64,000 nt of DNA from an uncultured Mycoplasmatota bacterium. GTDB taxonomy: Bacteria > Bacillota_I > Bacilli_A > RF39 > UBA660. A program made the translations under genes and the position numbers. The stretch covers positions 303,175-367,174 of the forward strand of contig CAMIXH010000001.1 of assembly GCA_946402735.1 (NCBI GenBank), given 5' to 3'. This document shows, one piece after another, positions 53,033 through 62,004 of the stretch (position 1 is the first letter of the stretch; every line of letters starts with the position of its first letter). A model generated the notes under the pieces. The model was not told the origin of the DNA, made no database searches, and saw nothing but the letters and a program-made list of their open reading frames with translations.

Positions 53033-54265
53033 ATGATAATAAGAATGCCTAGAAGATTAGTACCAATACTTATGTCTAGTGTTTTATGTACATTTTTTGG
53101 TTGTTCTAAAGATCAAGAAAAAGATTATCTTGAGTTAAGGCCAACCGATGAACCAAGAAAATCATCAAGTATACCTGAAGAAAATATTCCTCTAAAAGAA
53201 GATAATGTTATTTATATTAATGAAGATATACAAGATAAAGAAAAAGTTATTGAATTACATAAATATGTTATTGCTAATACAAATGTAAAAATAAGATCAG
53301 ATAAAAGTACTAAATCAGATAAACTTGGTATTTTATTTGAGGAACAATTATTACCTTTTATAAATGATTATGGTGATTGGGTTGAAGTATCATATGATGG
53401 TAAAAGTGCATTTATATCAAAAGAATATGTAAAAATTATAGAGTCATATGATTATCAAAATAGTAGTATTCCCAAGTTAGATAATTTAAATTCTATAAGT
53501 GAGTTTCTTGATAAAAAAGATAAAATAAGAGCAAACACAACAGTAAATGTAAGAAGTGATGCTAGTATTAAATCAGAAAAAATACATCAATTAAAAAAAG
53601 GAGATGAACTTCCTTTATTATGTATTTATAATGATGAATGGTATCAAGTAGATTATAATGGACAAATTGCTTATGTATATAGAGAATATGCTGATATTAT
53701 ACAAAGTTATAGTGCTATAAATGAACCAAAAGATATAGTTTTTATGATTAGTAAAACACCATTATATGATTTAGATACATATGAAATAATTAAGAACATA
53801 CCTAAAAATGAAATAGCTATTGTATATGCACAAACAGATGATTATTATATAGCAAGTGTTAATGGAACAATTGGACTAATAGAAAAAATACATACTCAAT
53901 CTCTAGGAGATAAATATATAGTTATTGATATTTCTAGTCAAAATTTAAAATTATATATAGATGATATTGTAATAATTGATACACCAATTGTAACTGGAAA
54001 GGATTCTACTCCAACCTATTGTGGCATATTTGATGTATATAAAATGGAAGAAAATGTATATTGGAAAGAATTTGATGTAACTGTTAGATATGGTCTTGCA
54101 TTTAATAGAGGCGAATGGATTCATGATGCTAAATGGAGAAAGAAATTTGGTGGGTCTATATATCATAAAGATGGATCTCATGGATGTGTTAACATACCAC
54201 CAGAAATAATGGAACTAATATATTATTATTCAGAAATTGGAACACCAGTTTTAGTAAAAAAATAA
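53033..54265 (+). CDS. SH3-domain L,D-transpeptidase (YkuD), probable lipoprotein
   Basis: 410 residues. A short basic start and hydrophobic segment end in FFGC (Cys24), a poor but possible lipobox because Phe stands where Leu is usual. Two bacterial SH3 domains lie at about 80-140 (TNVKIRSDKSTKSDKLG) and 163-222 (TVNVRSDASIKSEKIHQL); a third, weaker one may follow. The YkuD domain fills about 288-410, with the catalytic motif HKDGSHGCVNI near the end. It makes 3-3 crosslinks in peptidoglycan. GGGGGAGA precedes the ATG. A TATAAT box near 53000 serves as -10. Confidence 0.92.
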   Translation: MIIRMPRRLVPILMSSVLCTFFGCSKDQEKDYLELRPTDEPRKSSSIPEENIPLKEDNVIYINEDIQDKEKVIELHKYVIANTNVKIRSDKSTKSDKLGILFEEQLLPFINDYGDWVEVSYDGKSAFISKEYVKIIESYDYQNSSIPKLDNLNSISEFLDKKDKIRANTTVNVRSDASIKSEKIHQLKKGDELPLLCIYNDEWYQVDYNGQIAYVYREYADIIQSYSAINEPKDIVFMISKTPLYDLDTYEIIKNIPKNEIAIVYAQTDDYYIASVNGTIGLIEKIHTQSLGDKYIVIDISSQNLKLYIDDIVIIDTPIVTGKDSTPTYCGIFDVYKMEENVYWKEFDVTVRYGLAFNRGEWIHDAKWRKKFGGSIYHKDGSHGCVNIPPEIMELIYYYSEIGTPVLVKK

Positions 54266-54292
54266 AAAGTCATATTATTTATGACTTTTTTA
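54264..54292. terminator. Bidirectional terminator between convergent genes
   Basis: AAAAAGTCATA and TATGACTTTTTT pair around TTATT. Confidence 0.87.
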
Positions 54293-55459
54293 TCTCCTCT
54301 CTAATACCGTAATACTTTCGCAATGTTTAGTTCGAGGAAACATATCACAACATGATATATCTTTTAATTCATAATTAGTTAGTAAATTTATATCCCTTTT
54401 TAAAGTATTTGGATTACATGATATATATATTATTTGTTTTGAATTAGATTCATTTAAATAATTTATTACATCTTTAGATAAACCTATTCTTGGTGGATCC
54501 ACTACTATTGTATCAAAATTACCTTTTATATTCTTAGCATCACTACATATAAATTCAATATTATTTAGATTATTTAATTCTTTATTTATATTAGCATTTT
54601 TGATTGCTTTATCATTTATTTCTACACCAGTAATATTTTCAAATTTATTATTTAACCATATACCAATAGTTCCAGTACCACAATATAAATCAAGTAATGT
54701 TTTATTATTAAAAATATATTCTAATGCTTTATTATAAATATTAGTCATTCCTTCTTTATTTACTTGATAAAATGATTCTGGATATACACTAAATTTATAA
54801 TTATTAATTTCATCTATTAAATATTCTTTGCCTTTAATAAATTTATTATTTATATATAAAGAATCACAATTTATATTTTCAAATGATTTATCATCTTTTA
54901 ATGTATTAATATTTATCATTATTTCATCATTAATACATCTAATCATAATATCTTTAACATTAGTTAAATCAATAGTCTTTAAATAAGATATAAATTCATT
55001 GATTTTCGAATCAATTAGATAACAGCTATCAATTCTACAAATATCATGTGTTTTATCGTTATATAAGCCTAAAATACCATTATTTACGTGTAATACTATT
55101 TTGTTTCTATAATTAAGTTCATTTTTAGTTTTTAAATAATTAATTTTTCTATTAAATAGTCTTTCTAAGTATCTTTTCTTTATATCTCTTTCATTAAAAT
55201 ATGTTGTATGAAGAAAATTACATCCACCACATAAATTATAATATGGACATATAGGATTTATTCTTTTATCACTTTTCTTTATAAAGGATAATACTTCTCC
55301 AATAGCATAATTCTTATTAATTTTGGTTAATTTAATTTTTAAAATTTCGCCTATTAAAGTATTTTTAATAAATATAACAAAATTATCTATTTTGGCTATA
55401 CCATTACCAATATTATCTTCATCTATAATTGTAACTTCATATTCTTCATTTAGCTTCAT
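54290..55459 (-). CDS. 23S rRNA (uracil-C5)-methyltransferase, RlmD/RlmC family
   Basis: 389 residues, somewhat short for the family. The N-terminal TRAM domain (about 1-58) is followed by the Fe-S cluster motif CPYYNLCGGCNFLH, then the SAM-binding domain with DLYCGTGTIGIWL, VDPPRIGL and the catalytic YISCNPNTL; the C-terminal CESITVLER is conserved. Family members make m5U in 23S rRNA or tRNA; the exact position cannot be told from sequence. Upstream of deoB's terminator on the same strand but transcribed from a separate start. Confidence 0.92.
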   Translation of the reverse strand: MKLNEEYEVTIIDEDNIGNGIAKIDNFVIFIKNTLIGEILKIKLTKINKNYAIGEVLSFIKKSDKRINPICPYYNLCGGCNFLHTTYFNERDIKKRYLERLFNRKINYLKTKNELNYRNKIVLHVNNGILGLYNDKTHDICRIDSCYLIDSKINEFISYLKTIDLTNVKDIMIRCINDEIMININTLKDDKSFENINCDSLYINNKFIKGKEYLIDEINNYKFSVYPESFYQVNKEGMTNIYNKALEYIFNNKTLLDLYCGTGTIGIWLNNKFENITGVEINDKAIKNANINKELNNLNNIEFICSDAKNIKGNFDTIVVDPPRIGLSKDVINYLNESNSKQIIYISCNPNTLKRDINLLTNYELKDISCCDMFPRTKHCESITVLERR

Positions 55460-55476
55460 ATTTTATTCCTTTTAAA

Positions 55477-55507
55477 AACAAGATTATTATATCATAATCT
55501 TGTTATT
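55477..55507 (-). terminator. Intrinsic terminator of xerD-deoB
   Basis: ACAAGATTAT and ATAATCTTGT pair around a short loop, followed by TTTTTAA on the minus strand. Confidence 0.85.
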
Positions 55508-56663
55508 TTTTAAAATCATCAAATATAGATTTACCAATCTTTAAAGGATTTTTAATATTAAAGTTATCTAGTACTGTTGCTCCTATGTCTGCTAGTGTAT
55601 CTCTATGTCTTAATAGTTTGCCTTTTTTAAATGATGTATTAAATAACATTATAGGTGTATATTCTCTTGTATGATCTGTTCCTCTATGAGTTGGATCACA
55701 TCCATGATCTGCTGTTATGATAAGTAAATCATCTTTTTTAAGTTTACCCAGTAATATTGGTAAATAGTAATTAAATTCTTCAAGACAAGCTAAGTATCCT
55801 TCTCTATCTCTTCTGTGACCATAATCACTATCAAAATCATTTAGATTTGCAAATATAAAACCATCTATATCACTTTTAGCAAAATCTATTATTTTCATCA
55901 TACCATCAATATTATCTTTTGTTTTAATACTTACATCTATACTTCTATTATTAAATAGATCTCCTATTTTACCAATACATGTAGTTTTAATTCCAAATCT
56001 ATGTAGAATATCAAGTACATTTATAGGGGCATCATTTGAAAAATCTCTTCTTTTGCTAGTTCTTTCAAATTCTCCATATTTACCTACAAATGGTCTTGCA
56101 ATTACTCTAGCTATTTTATATTCATCTTTAGAAACTATCTTTTTAATTGCTTCACACATTTCATATAATCTATCTACACTAATAACATCTTCATGAGCAG
56201 CTACTTGAATAACTGAATCAGCAGAAGTATAAACTATTGGATAACCACTCTTCATATGTTTATCACCAAATTCATCTAATACTTTAATACCATCTGCTGG
56301 CATATTACAAAGTGTATGAGTTCCAATAGATTCTTCTATTTCATCAACTAATTCTTGTGGAAAACCATCAGGATAAGTTTTATATGTTGTATCTAATATT
56401 CCACCCATCATTTCATAATGACCATTTAGTGAATCTTTAGCTGGATTAAATGTCTTACATCTCATATAAATACCACGTGTATTTTTTTCTTTAATACCAA
56501 TTAAAGTAGTAAGACCAAGCATCCTTAAAACATCTAAATTATAATCATCATTCCCAATTGCATGAAGTAATGTATTAGTTCCTTCATCGCCATAATTAGC
56601 TGCATCATCAAGTGCTCCAATTCCAACACTATCCATTACTATTAAAAATACTCTCTTAAACAT
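55503..56663 (-). CDS. deoB: Phosphopentomutase DeoB
   Basis: 386 residues. DeoB interconverts ribose/deoxyribose 1- and 5-phosphates in nucleoside salvage. Alkaline-phosphatase-like metal motifs: MDSVGIGALDDAANYGDEGTNT at the start (Asp and the phosphorylated Thr), SGHYEMMG-type NGHYEMMGG, and TADHGCDPTHRGTDHTREY near the end. It follows xerD by 2 bases, an arrangement also found in B. subtilis (xerD/ripX-drm). Identity is firm. Confidence 0.96.
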   Translation of the reverse strand: MFKRVFLIVMDSVGIGALDDAANYGDEGTNTLLHAIGNDDYNLDVLRMLGLTTLIGIKEKNTRGIYMRCKTFNPAKDSLNGHYEMMGGILDTTYKTYPDGFPQELVDEIEESIGTHTLCNMPADGIKVLDEFGDKHMKSGYPIVYTSADSVIQVAAHEDVISVDRLYEMCEAIKKIVSKDEYKIARVIARPFVGKYGEFERTSKRRDFSNDAPINVLDILHRFGIKTTCIGKIGDLFNNRSIDVSIKTKDNIDGMMKIIDFAKSDIDGFIFANLNDFDSDYGHRRDREGYLACLEEFNYYLPILLGKLKKDDLLIITADHGCDPTHRGTDHTREYTPIMLFNTSFKKGKLLRHRDTLADIGATVLDNFNIKNPLKIGKSIFDDFKK

Positions 56664-56665
56664 AT

Positions 56666-57565
56666 CTATTCCCCCTTCTTGCTTCTATTAAAGAATTCAT
56701 CATAATTTTCTTTAATAAAATTGTTAGCAAGATGTGTATAAATTTCTGTTGTTACTACATTTTCATGTCCAAGTAATTCTTGAACACTTCTTATATCAGC
56801 TCCACATTCTATCATATGAGTAGCAAATGAATGTCTTAAAACATGAGGAGTTATTTCTTTATCAATACCTTGTTCTAAAGCTATTTTTTCAATCATTTTA
56901 TATAAACCTTGTCTAGTAAGTCTTTTACCATGATTATTTAAAAATAATGCTTCAGTTGGTTCTTGATTCTTAACAAATAATAGATTTCTATAAATATTAA
57001 TGTACATATCTAAATAATTAACTGCTATTTTAGATAATGGAACTATTCTTTCTTTACTTCCTTTTCCATATACATTAATAACCATATTAACTATATCTAC
57101 ATTCATTAAATCTAAATTAATAAGTTCACTAGCTCTAAGTCCTGTAGCATATAATGTTTCTAACATTGCTTTATTTCTATAATCAAATGGTGTTTCTAAT
57201 TTTATATCAAGTAATTGATCTACTTCTTCAATACTTAAGTATTTTGGAAGTGCTTTCTTTCTTTTTAAACTTTCTGTATCTTCAGCAACATTTACAAATC
57301 CCTTATAAACACTTAAATATTTATAGAAACTTTTAATACTTGCGATTATTCTATTGACTGAACTTTGATTATAATCAGGAAGAACATGTAATACATATTC
57401 ATCTATATCTTTACTACTAATATCAACTAAAGGTTTATTTTCATATTCTAAAAAGAATCTAATATCTCTTATATAAGACTCAATAGTATTTTCTGAATAA
57501 TTTTTTTCTATTCTTAAAAAATCTTCAAAATCTAAAATATATTCCTTATTATCTAATTCAATCAT
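56666..57565 (-). CDS. xerD: Tyrosine recombinase XerD
   Basis: 299 residues. The N-terminal SAM-like core-binding domain (about 5-90) is followed by the catalytic domain with Arg in ATGLRASELINL, Lys in GKGSKERIVPL, HVLRHSFATH (H-x-x-R), LLGHENVVTTEIYTH and the nucleophile Tyr. The length, a LGHENVVTTEIYTHL end and the deoB neighbour favour XerD, which resolves chromosome dimers, over a mobile integrase. TATAAT ends 6 bases before the ATG and there is no ribosome site, so a leaderless mRNA is predicted. Confidence 0.93.
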   Translation of the reverse strand: MIELDNKEYILDFEDFLRIEKNYSENTIESYIRDIRFFLEYENKPLVDISSKDIDEYVLHVLPDYNQSSVNRIIASIKSFYKYLSVYKGFVNVAEDTESLKRKKALPKYLSIEEVDQLLDIKLETPFDYRNKAMLETLYATGLRASELINLDLMNVDIVNMVINVYGKGSKERIVPLSKIAVNYLDMYINIYRNLLFVKNQEPTEALFLNNHGKRLTRQGLYKMIEKIALEQGIDKEITPHVLRHSFATHMIECGADIRSVQELLGHENVVTTEIYTHLANNFIKENYDEFFNRSKKGE

Positions 57566-57571
57566 ATATAT

Positions 57572-57577
57572 ATTATA
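57572..57577 (-). promoter_or_regulatory. -10 box giving a leaderless xerD transcript
   Basis: TATAAT on the minus strand places the start of transcription at the A of the ATG (57565). The -35 box is not clear. Confidence 0.5.
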
Positions 57578-57656
57578 TACTATATTACAATTATTTGATA
57601 TATTTATGTCTTTTAATTTACACTTTTACTTGATACAATAAATATTGGTGATATCT

Positions 57657-58856
57657 ATGGAATTATTACAAAATAAACTAAGGCCAGAAAAATTAAAAGA
57701 TGTTTTAGGACAAAATCATTTAATTGGAAAAGGAAAAGTATTAACTAATTTAGTAAAAGAAAAGAAGTTATTTAATATTATTTTCTATGGTAGAAGTGGT
57801 ATTGGTAAAACTACTATTGCTCTTGCTTTAATGAATGAATTTCAAGGAAGATATAGACTATTAAATGCAACAGTTAATTCTAAAAAAGATTTTGAAGTTG
57901 TTATTGAAGAAGCTAAAATGTATAATGGAATAATTCTTATAGTAGATGAAATCCATAGAATGAATAAAGATAAACAAGATATATTACTTTCATATATTGA
58001 AAGTGGTTTAATTACTTTAATTGGTCTAACAAACTCTAATCCATATCATTCAATAAATCAAGCAATTAGAAGTAGATGTCAATTACTTGAATTAAAATCT
58101 TTAACTGAAGAAGATATCATCAAAGGATTAAAACGTGTAAAAGAAGTATTACCTGATATTAAAATGGATAATACTGTTATAAAAAAGATAGCTAAAATAT
58201 CTGATGGAGATATTAGATATGCATATAATTTAGTAGAATTTATATATTATGGTTACAATAAAGAAGTTACTATTGAAAATATAAATGAAGTAAGTTCAAA
58301 ACCATCATTCTTTACTGATAAAAATGAAGATGGTCATTATGATATGCTTAGTGCTTTTCAAAAAAGTATTAGAGGAAGTGATGTTGATGCATCTCTTCAC
58401 TATTTAGGACGATTAATCGTATCAGGAGATTATGATTCAATATATAGAAGAATGATAGTTATAGCTTATGAAGATATAGGTCTTGCTAATCCTAGTATTG
58501 GTCCAAAAGTAATCGCTGCAATTGAAGCAAGTGAAAGAGTTGGTTATCCAGAACTAGTAAAACCACTTAGTGTAGTTGTAATTGAAATGGCGTTATCTCC
58601 TAAATCAAACTCAGCAAATACCGCTATTGAAATGGCAATTAGTGATATAAATGAAGGAAATGTTGGAAGAATACCAGAACATATTAAAACTACATCTCCT
58701 AATTATAAATATCCTCATAATTATCCAAATTATTGGGTAGATCAACAATATATGCCTGATAAATTAAAAGGAAGAAAGTATTATACTCCAAGAAAAAATA
58801 AATTTGAAACAGAAATGTATAACTTCAATTCTAAGATAAAACTTGAAAAAAAATAA
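57657..58856 (+). CDS. rarA: Replication-associated recombination protein RarA (MgsA)
   Basis: 399 residues from ATG 57657 (GGTGA 5 bases upstream); an in-frame TTG at 57645 overlaps that site. AAA+ ATPase of the RarA/WRNIP1 family that acts at stalled forks. LRPEKLKDVLGQNHLIGKGK opens the protein, Walker A is GRSGIGKTT (usually GPPGTGKTT), Walker B is ILIVDEIHRMN, and the C-terminal tetramer domain has YEDIGLANPS and the PEHIKTTSPNYKYPHNYPNYWVDQQYMPD end. In B. subtilis rarA (yrvN) is next to tcdA (yrvM), as it nearly is here. Confidence 0.94.
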   Translation: MELLQNKLRPEKLKDVLGQNHLIGKGKVLTNLVKEKKLFNIIFYGRSGIGKTTIALALMNEFQGRYRLLNATVNSKKDFEVVIEEAKMYNGIILIVDEIHRMNKDKQDILLSYIESGLITLIGLTNSNPYHSINQAIRSRCQLLELKSLTEEDIIKGLKRVKEVLPDIKMDNTVIKKIAKISDGDIRYAYNLVEFIYYGYNKEVTIENINEVSSKPSFFTDKNEDGHYDMLSAFQKSIRGSDVDASLHYLGRLIVSGDYDSIYRRMIVIAYEDIGLANPSIGPKVIAAIEASERVGYPELVKPLSVVVIEMALSPKSNSANTAIEMAISDINEGNVGRIPEHIKTTSPNYKYPHNYPNYWVDQQYMPDKLKGRKYYTPRKNKFETEMYNFNSKIKLEKK

Positions 58857-58871
58857 CAAATATGGTATAAT
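58843..58871 (+). promoter_or_regulatory. Promoter inside the 3' end of rarA
   Basis: TTGAAA, 17-base spacer, TGGTATAAT (extended -10); the -35 box lies in rarA coding sequence. The start is predicted near 58878, at the end of CCCC. Confidence 0.85.
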
Positions 58872-58895
58872 ATACCCCGTATTAAGGGGGATTAT

Positions 58896-59459
58896 ATGAA
58901 AAAAAATAAAAGTGAAAAAAATGAACCATATATAATTCATTATTACTTTAAAGGAAATAATATAATAATTGTTTATTCAGATAATACATTTCAATCTTAT
59001 CCATATTCAACAAAGAAAGAAATAGAATTAATTAATACTCTAAAAAATCAAGTTTTAGAATTAAATAAAAAATTAAAACAAGAAAAAAGAGAAAAAATAT
59101 TTGATTTTATAGATCTATCTACTTGTGCTACATTAGGTGGTCTAAATGCAGTAGCACTAGTAAATGGAATTTCTACTAATAGTAACTATGCTTTAAATGT
59201 ATTTGGATTAGCAGCAACTTCTCTTATGAGTGTAATATTTACAATTGAATTCTTAAAAGATAGTGAGAGAATTGAAGAAATAAGAAAATTAAAATACTAT
59301 ATGCAAAATCAAAGGGCTATTTCTAAAGGTTTAGTTTCACAAAACTTAGAACATTGTGTATCAATAGATCAAGCTAATGGTATAAGACAATCTGATATAT
59401 TAGCTTGTTCAATGCAAGAATTACAAAATTTTGCAAAATTAAATTTAAAAAAAGCATAA
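58896..59459 (+). CDS. Unknown protein with coiled coil and two membrane helices
   Basis: 187 residues, not recognised. A basic start, a small beta region (FKGNNIIIVYSDNTFQSYPYSTKKE), a coiled coil (about 45-68), then two hydrophobic helices (about 75-92 and 98-118), and a charged cytoplasmic tail. The ribosome site AAGGGGG is 5 bases from the ATG. It carries the same promoter-leader design as the genes at 7456, 10481 and 13732. Convergent with tcdA. Confidence 0.74.
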   Translation: MKKNKSEKNEPYIIHYYFKGNNIIIVYSDNTFQSYPYSTKKEIELINTLKNQVLELNKKLKQEKREKIFDFIDLSTCATLGGLNAVALVNGISTNSNYALNVFGLAATSLMSVIFTIEFLKDSERIEEIRKLKYYMQNQRAISKGLVSQNLEHCVSIDQANGIRQSDILACSMQELQNFAKLNLKKA

Positions 59460-59478
59460 TTATTATGCTTTTTTATTT
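59452..59478. terminator. Bidirectional terminator between convergent genes
   Basis: AAAAAGCATAA and TTATGCTTTTT pair around TTA; overlaps the end of the upstream gene. Confidence 0.88.
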
Positions 59479-60146
59479 TCATTATTAATTATATAGTTTG
59501 TTATAAATAAACCAGCTACACTAGGAACAAAAGAAGTAGAACCAAGCATGTTATTATGAATTGCTTTTTCAATTGAATAAACTACTATAGTATTTCTCAT
59601 TAAATCCTTACTTTCTCTTCTAAGTTCACTTCTAATCTTACGAGCAAGTGGATCCATTTCTGTTTTATCTAAAGTACTAATTTGTATTTTAGTAGCATCC
59701 ATTTTATTAGCCATACCCATAGATGAAACAAGTTTAATTCCTTTTTCATAACATAGTTTTACAAGTAAAACTTTTACTTTAGAAGTATCACAACAATCTA
59801 TAATATAATCATACTTTTCTCCAAATAATACTTCTATATTATCTTCATTTATCATTGTATTAATTATATTAACTTTACAATTAGGATTAATTAATTTAAT
59901 CCTTTTTTTCCATTCTTTTGTTTTATATTTATTATTATTCTTAGATGTAGCGATTATTTGTCTATTAATATTACTTGGCTTAATAGTATCTCCATCAACT
60001 ATAGTAAATCTTTCTATACCACATCTAACAAGACTCTCAAGAGCATATCCTCCTACTCCACCAAGACCAATAATTAATATATTTAATTTTTTTATTTGTT
60101 CTATTTTTTCAGGACCTATCAAACTTTCTAAACGAGAAAGATTCAT
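59463..60146 (-). CDS. tcdA: tRNA threonylcarbamoyladenosine dehydratase TcdA
   Basis: 227 residues. E1-like ThiF/MoeB-fold enzyme that cyclises t6A37 to ct6A in ANN-decoding tRNAs. The ATP loop GLGGVGGYALESLVRCGI, FTIVDGDTIKPSNINRQ, DCCDTSKVK and SSMGMANKMDATKI are characteristic of TcdA rather than ThiF, and the zinc cysteines of ThiF are absent. Slightly short (usual about 240-270). The ribosome site is AAAGGAGG. It has its own promoter, which overlaps the terminator of the upstream 6S-type RNA. Confidence 0.93.
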   Translation of the reverse strand: MNLSRLESLIGPEKIEQIKKLNILIIGLGGVGGYALESLVRCGIERFTIVDGDTIKPSNINRQIIATSKNNNKYKTKEWKKRIKLINPNCKVNIINTMINEDNIEVLFGEKYDYIIDCCDTSKVKVLLVKLCYEKGIKLVSSMGMANKMDATKIQISTLDKTEMDPLARKIRSELRRESKDLMRNTIVVYSIEKAIHNNMLGSTSFVPSVAGLFITNYIINNENKKA

Positions 60147-60173
60147 GATTATTCCTCCTTTTTAAGTGCGTTT

Positions 60174-60202
60174 ATTATAGCAAATAAAAAACCTAGTGTA
60201 AA
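60174..60202 (-). promoter_or_regulatory. Promoter of tcdA
   Basis: On the minus strand TTTACA, 17-base spacer, TATAAT. The -35 box and spacer overlap the terminal stem and T-run of the ncRNA, so the two units are separate. Confidence 0.8.
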
Positions 60203-60353
60203 TATAGGTAATAAAAACTCGCTTCCACGAGGTGGTAGGATACACAATACATTCGGGATCCTGCTTCGGCAGCAGTATTCAACTCCTTGTACTGATTAAT
60301 CCCCCTAAATTTATTACTTGGCGGTTTATTGTGTCTATATCTATCTCTAGGTT
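60188..60353 (-). ncRNA. ssrS: 6S RNA candidate (SsrS/BsrA type)
   Basis: A minus-strand RNA of about 165 nt, with a -10 box (TATATT or TATAAT) just upstream and an end stem followed by TTTTTT. The ends pair (AACCTAG with CTAGGTT, then ATATAG with CTATAT), as in the closing stem of 6S RNA. Inside are ACACAATA/TATTGTGT, GGGAT/ATCCC, CAGTA/TACTG and CTGC-CGAA-GCAG. Two 8-bp pairings (ACACAATA/TATTGTGT and GTAATAAA/TTTATTAC) exclude simple nesting, so it may switch shape. No ORF is present. In B. subtilis 6S-1 RNA lies just before yrvM (tcdA), with rarA next, the same setting as here. Primary sequence alone does not prove it. Confidence 0.68.
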
Positions 60354-60410
60354 AATTATAATATACCACATATTAACAAAAATTTCTACTGATTGTTGAT
60401 AACTTTACAC

Positions 60411-61430
60411 TTACTTTATAAAATGTCCATATTTAGCTGTATCATAATATTTAATGTTTAATAAATCTAAGTCTTTTATAATATTTCTAGGTGTACATTC
60501 TTTGTATAATTTATCATCTACTTCAATGTTACCAACATTAGATTCAATGTTAATAGATAATGGTTTGTCTATTCCAATAGCATAACATAATTGTATACTA
60601 CACCATTCTAAATTATGTTCTTTTAGTATTCTAACAGCAAGTTCACGTGCTTTATATGCAGCTGATCTATCAACTTTAGTTGGATCTTTTCCAGAGAAAG
60701 CTCCTCCTCCAACTTTAGAAAATGAATGATAGTTATCAACAAGTATTTTTCTTCCAGTAAGACCAGCATCTCCTTCAAATCCGCCTATTTCAAATCTTCC
60801 TGTTGGATTAATTAAGAAATCTTCTACTTCAATATTATATTTTTTACATATTTTTAATACTATATCTTTAATAATATTATCTGTTTCTTCACGATTAGAT
60901 TCATCATTTTGATAAGATATTGTAAATGTTTTAATTTTAACTAGTTTATTTCCATCATAATAACCAGTTATTTGAGCTTTACCATCACTTTTAAATCTTT
61001 TATCTTTAATTCTTAATTTATCATATTCCATTGATAATTTTTGAAGTATTACTTGAGCAAGAGGAAGATATTCTTTTGTATCATTGCATGCATATCCAAA
61101 CATTTGACCCTGGTCCCCTGCTCCCATTACTTCATCATTAGTACCAAGAGCAATATCACTACTTTGAACTCCTAAATCATTGATAATATAATAATCTTTA
61201 TGATATCCAACGTCTCTTAAAACTTTTCTAATTACTTTATTGATATCTACTTTAGATTTGCTAGTTACTTCACCAGTAACATATATAGCATGTTTACCTC
61301 CAGATACTTCAATACCACATCTAGAATGCTTATCTCCTTTCAAAAATTCATCAAGTAAGGCATCACTAATTTGATCACATACTTTATCAGGATGACCTCT
61401 AAATACAATTTCATTACTGTATAATTTCAT
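60411..61430 (-). CDS. metK: S-adenosylmethionine synthetase, compact form
   Basis: 339 residues against about 380-400 usually. MetK makes SAM from Met and ATP. Key motifs remain: FRGHPDKVCDQISDALLD, GAGDQGQMFGYA (loop near the active site), NPTGRFEIGGFEGDAGLTGRKI and GGGAFSGKDPTKVDRS. The protein is shortened at the central region and the C-terminus (ends YGHFIK instead of about 20 further residues). The opening YSNEIVFRGHPDK is unusual (commonly T-S-E-S-V-x-x-GHPDK). AAAGGAGG lies before the ATG. Controlled by the SAM riboswitch at 61462-61590. Confidence 0.94.
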   Translation of the reverse strand: MKLYSNEIVFRGHPDKVCDQISDALLDEFLKGDKHSRCGIEVSGGKHAIYVTGEVTSKSKVDINKVIRKVLRDVGYHKDYYIINDLGVQSSDIALGTNDEVMGAGDQGQMFGYACNDTKEYLPLAQVILQKLSMEYDKLRIKDKRFKSDGKAQITGYYDGNKLVKIKTFTISYQNDESNREETDNIIKDIVLKICKKYNIEVEDFLINPTGRFEIGGFEGDAGLTGRKILVDNYHSFSKVGGGAFSGKDPTKVDRSAAYKARELAVRILKEHNLEWCSIQLCYAIGIDKPLSINIESNVGNIEVDDKLYKECTPRNIIKDLDLLNIKYYDTAKYGHFIK

Positions 61431-61461
61431 ATTATTCCTCCTTTCAGTAATTATTACCTTA

Positions 61462-61590
61462 GAAAGAAAAATACCTAAGGAAACTTAGGTATTCAAGATT
61501 CCTCATTGATCTAGCATTACCACCTAACTTAAAAGGTTGGTGTGACTTCATAGGGCTAGTCCCTCAGTCACTCTTAATAAGGTAATATAA
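61462..61590 (-). ncRNA. SAM-I (S-box) riboswitch with terminator, controls metK
   Basis: On the minus strand the S-box core is clear: AAGAGTGACTGAGGGACTAG, CCCTATGAAGTCAC, ACCAACC and GGTGGTAATGC. P1 pairs CCTTATT (61582-61576) with AATGAGG (61507-61501). A 9-bp terminator, ATACCTAAG/CTTAGGTAT (61492-61471) with T-run, follows. GAGGAA of the P1 3' strand can instead pair with TTCCTT of the terminator, giving an antiterminator. So high SAM should stop metK transcription. Confidence 0.94.
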
Positions 61591-61618
61591 AATTGTATAT
61601 TCATTATAACATATATTT

Positions 61619-61978
61619 TTAAATAGTACTATTAATTTCAATAGATTTTCTTTCTATTTCATTTAGTCCATTTTTATATCTAATTAATTCTTCATTAGAT
61701 AAATTATTATATTTATCAAGTATTTTTTTAAGGGTTTCATTATTTACTTGTATTTTTTCACTATATGATAAACCTTTAACATTATTACCAAAAAATAATT
61801 CTTTATGAGTAATAACATCATACATATGATTATCAACAAATAAACCTGTTTCATATGCTAAAACTTCAACATGTTCATAGATATTTTCATCACTTACACT
61901 TTGTATTAATTTTACATTTTTAATTTTTGATTTATTAATACAATCATTATTATTTAAACTAACCATATAATACTTCAT
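61619..61978 (-). CDS. Unknown small protein with GAGGGG leader
   Basis: 119 residues, not recognised. Soluble; a beta-rich N-terminal half (about 1-85) and a helical C-terminus. GAGGGG lies 7 bases before the ATG, downstream of a TTGTAC-N17-TGGTATAAT promoter: the same design as the AAGGGGG genes. Sits between tgt and metK, with a terminator separating it from tgt. Confidence 0.72.
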   Translation of the reverse strand: MKYYMVSLNNNDCINKSKIKNVKLIQSVSDENIYEHVEVLAYETGLFVDNHMYDVITHKELFFGNNVKGLSYSEKIQVNNETLKKILDKYNNLSNEELIRYKNGLNEIERKSIEINSTI

Positions 61979-62004
61979 AATTATCCCCTCTTAAATTGGC
62001 TCAT

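Noticed and set aside
56666-57565. Integrase of a mobile element
   Set aside because: Sequence and the deoB neighbour fit housekeeping XerD; no attachment site, excisionase or cargo genes are seen.
60188-60353. Riboswitch for tcdA, or SRP RNA
   Set aside because: The RNA has its own terminator and tcdA has its own promoter after it, so a cis-acting switch is unlikely. No SRP helix 8 motif is present.
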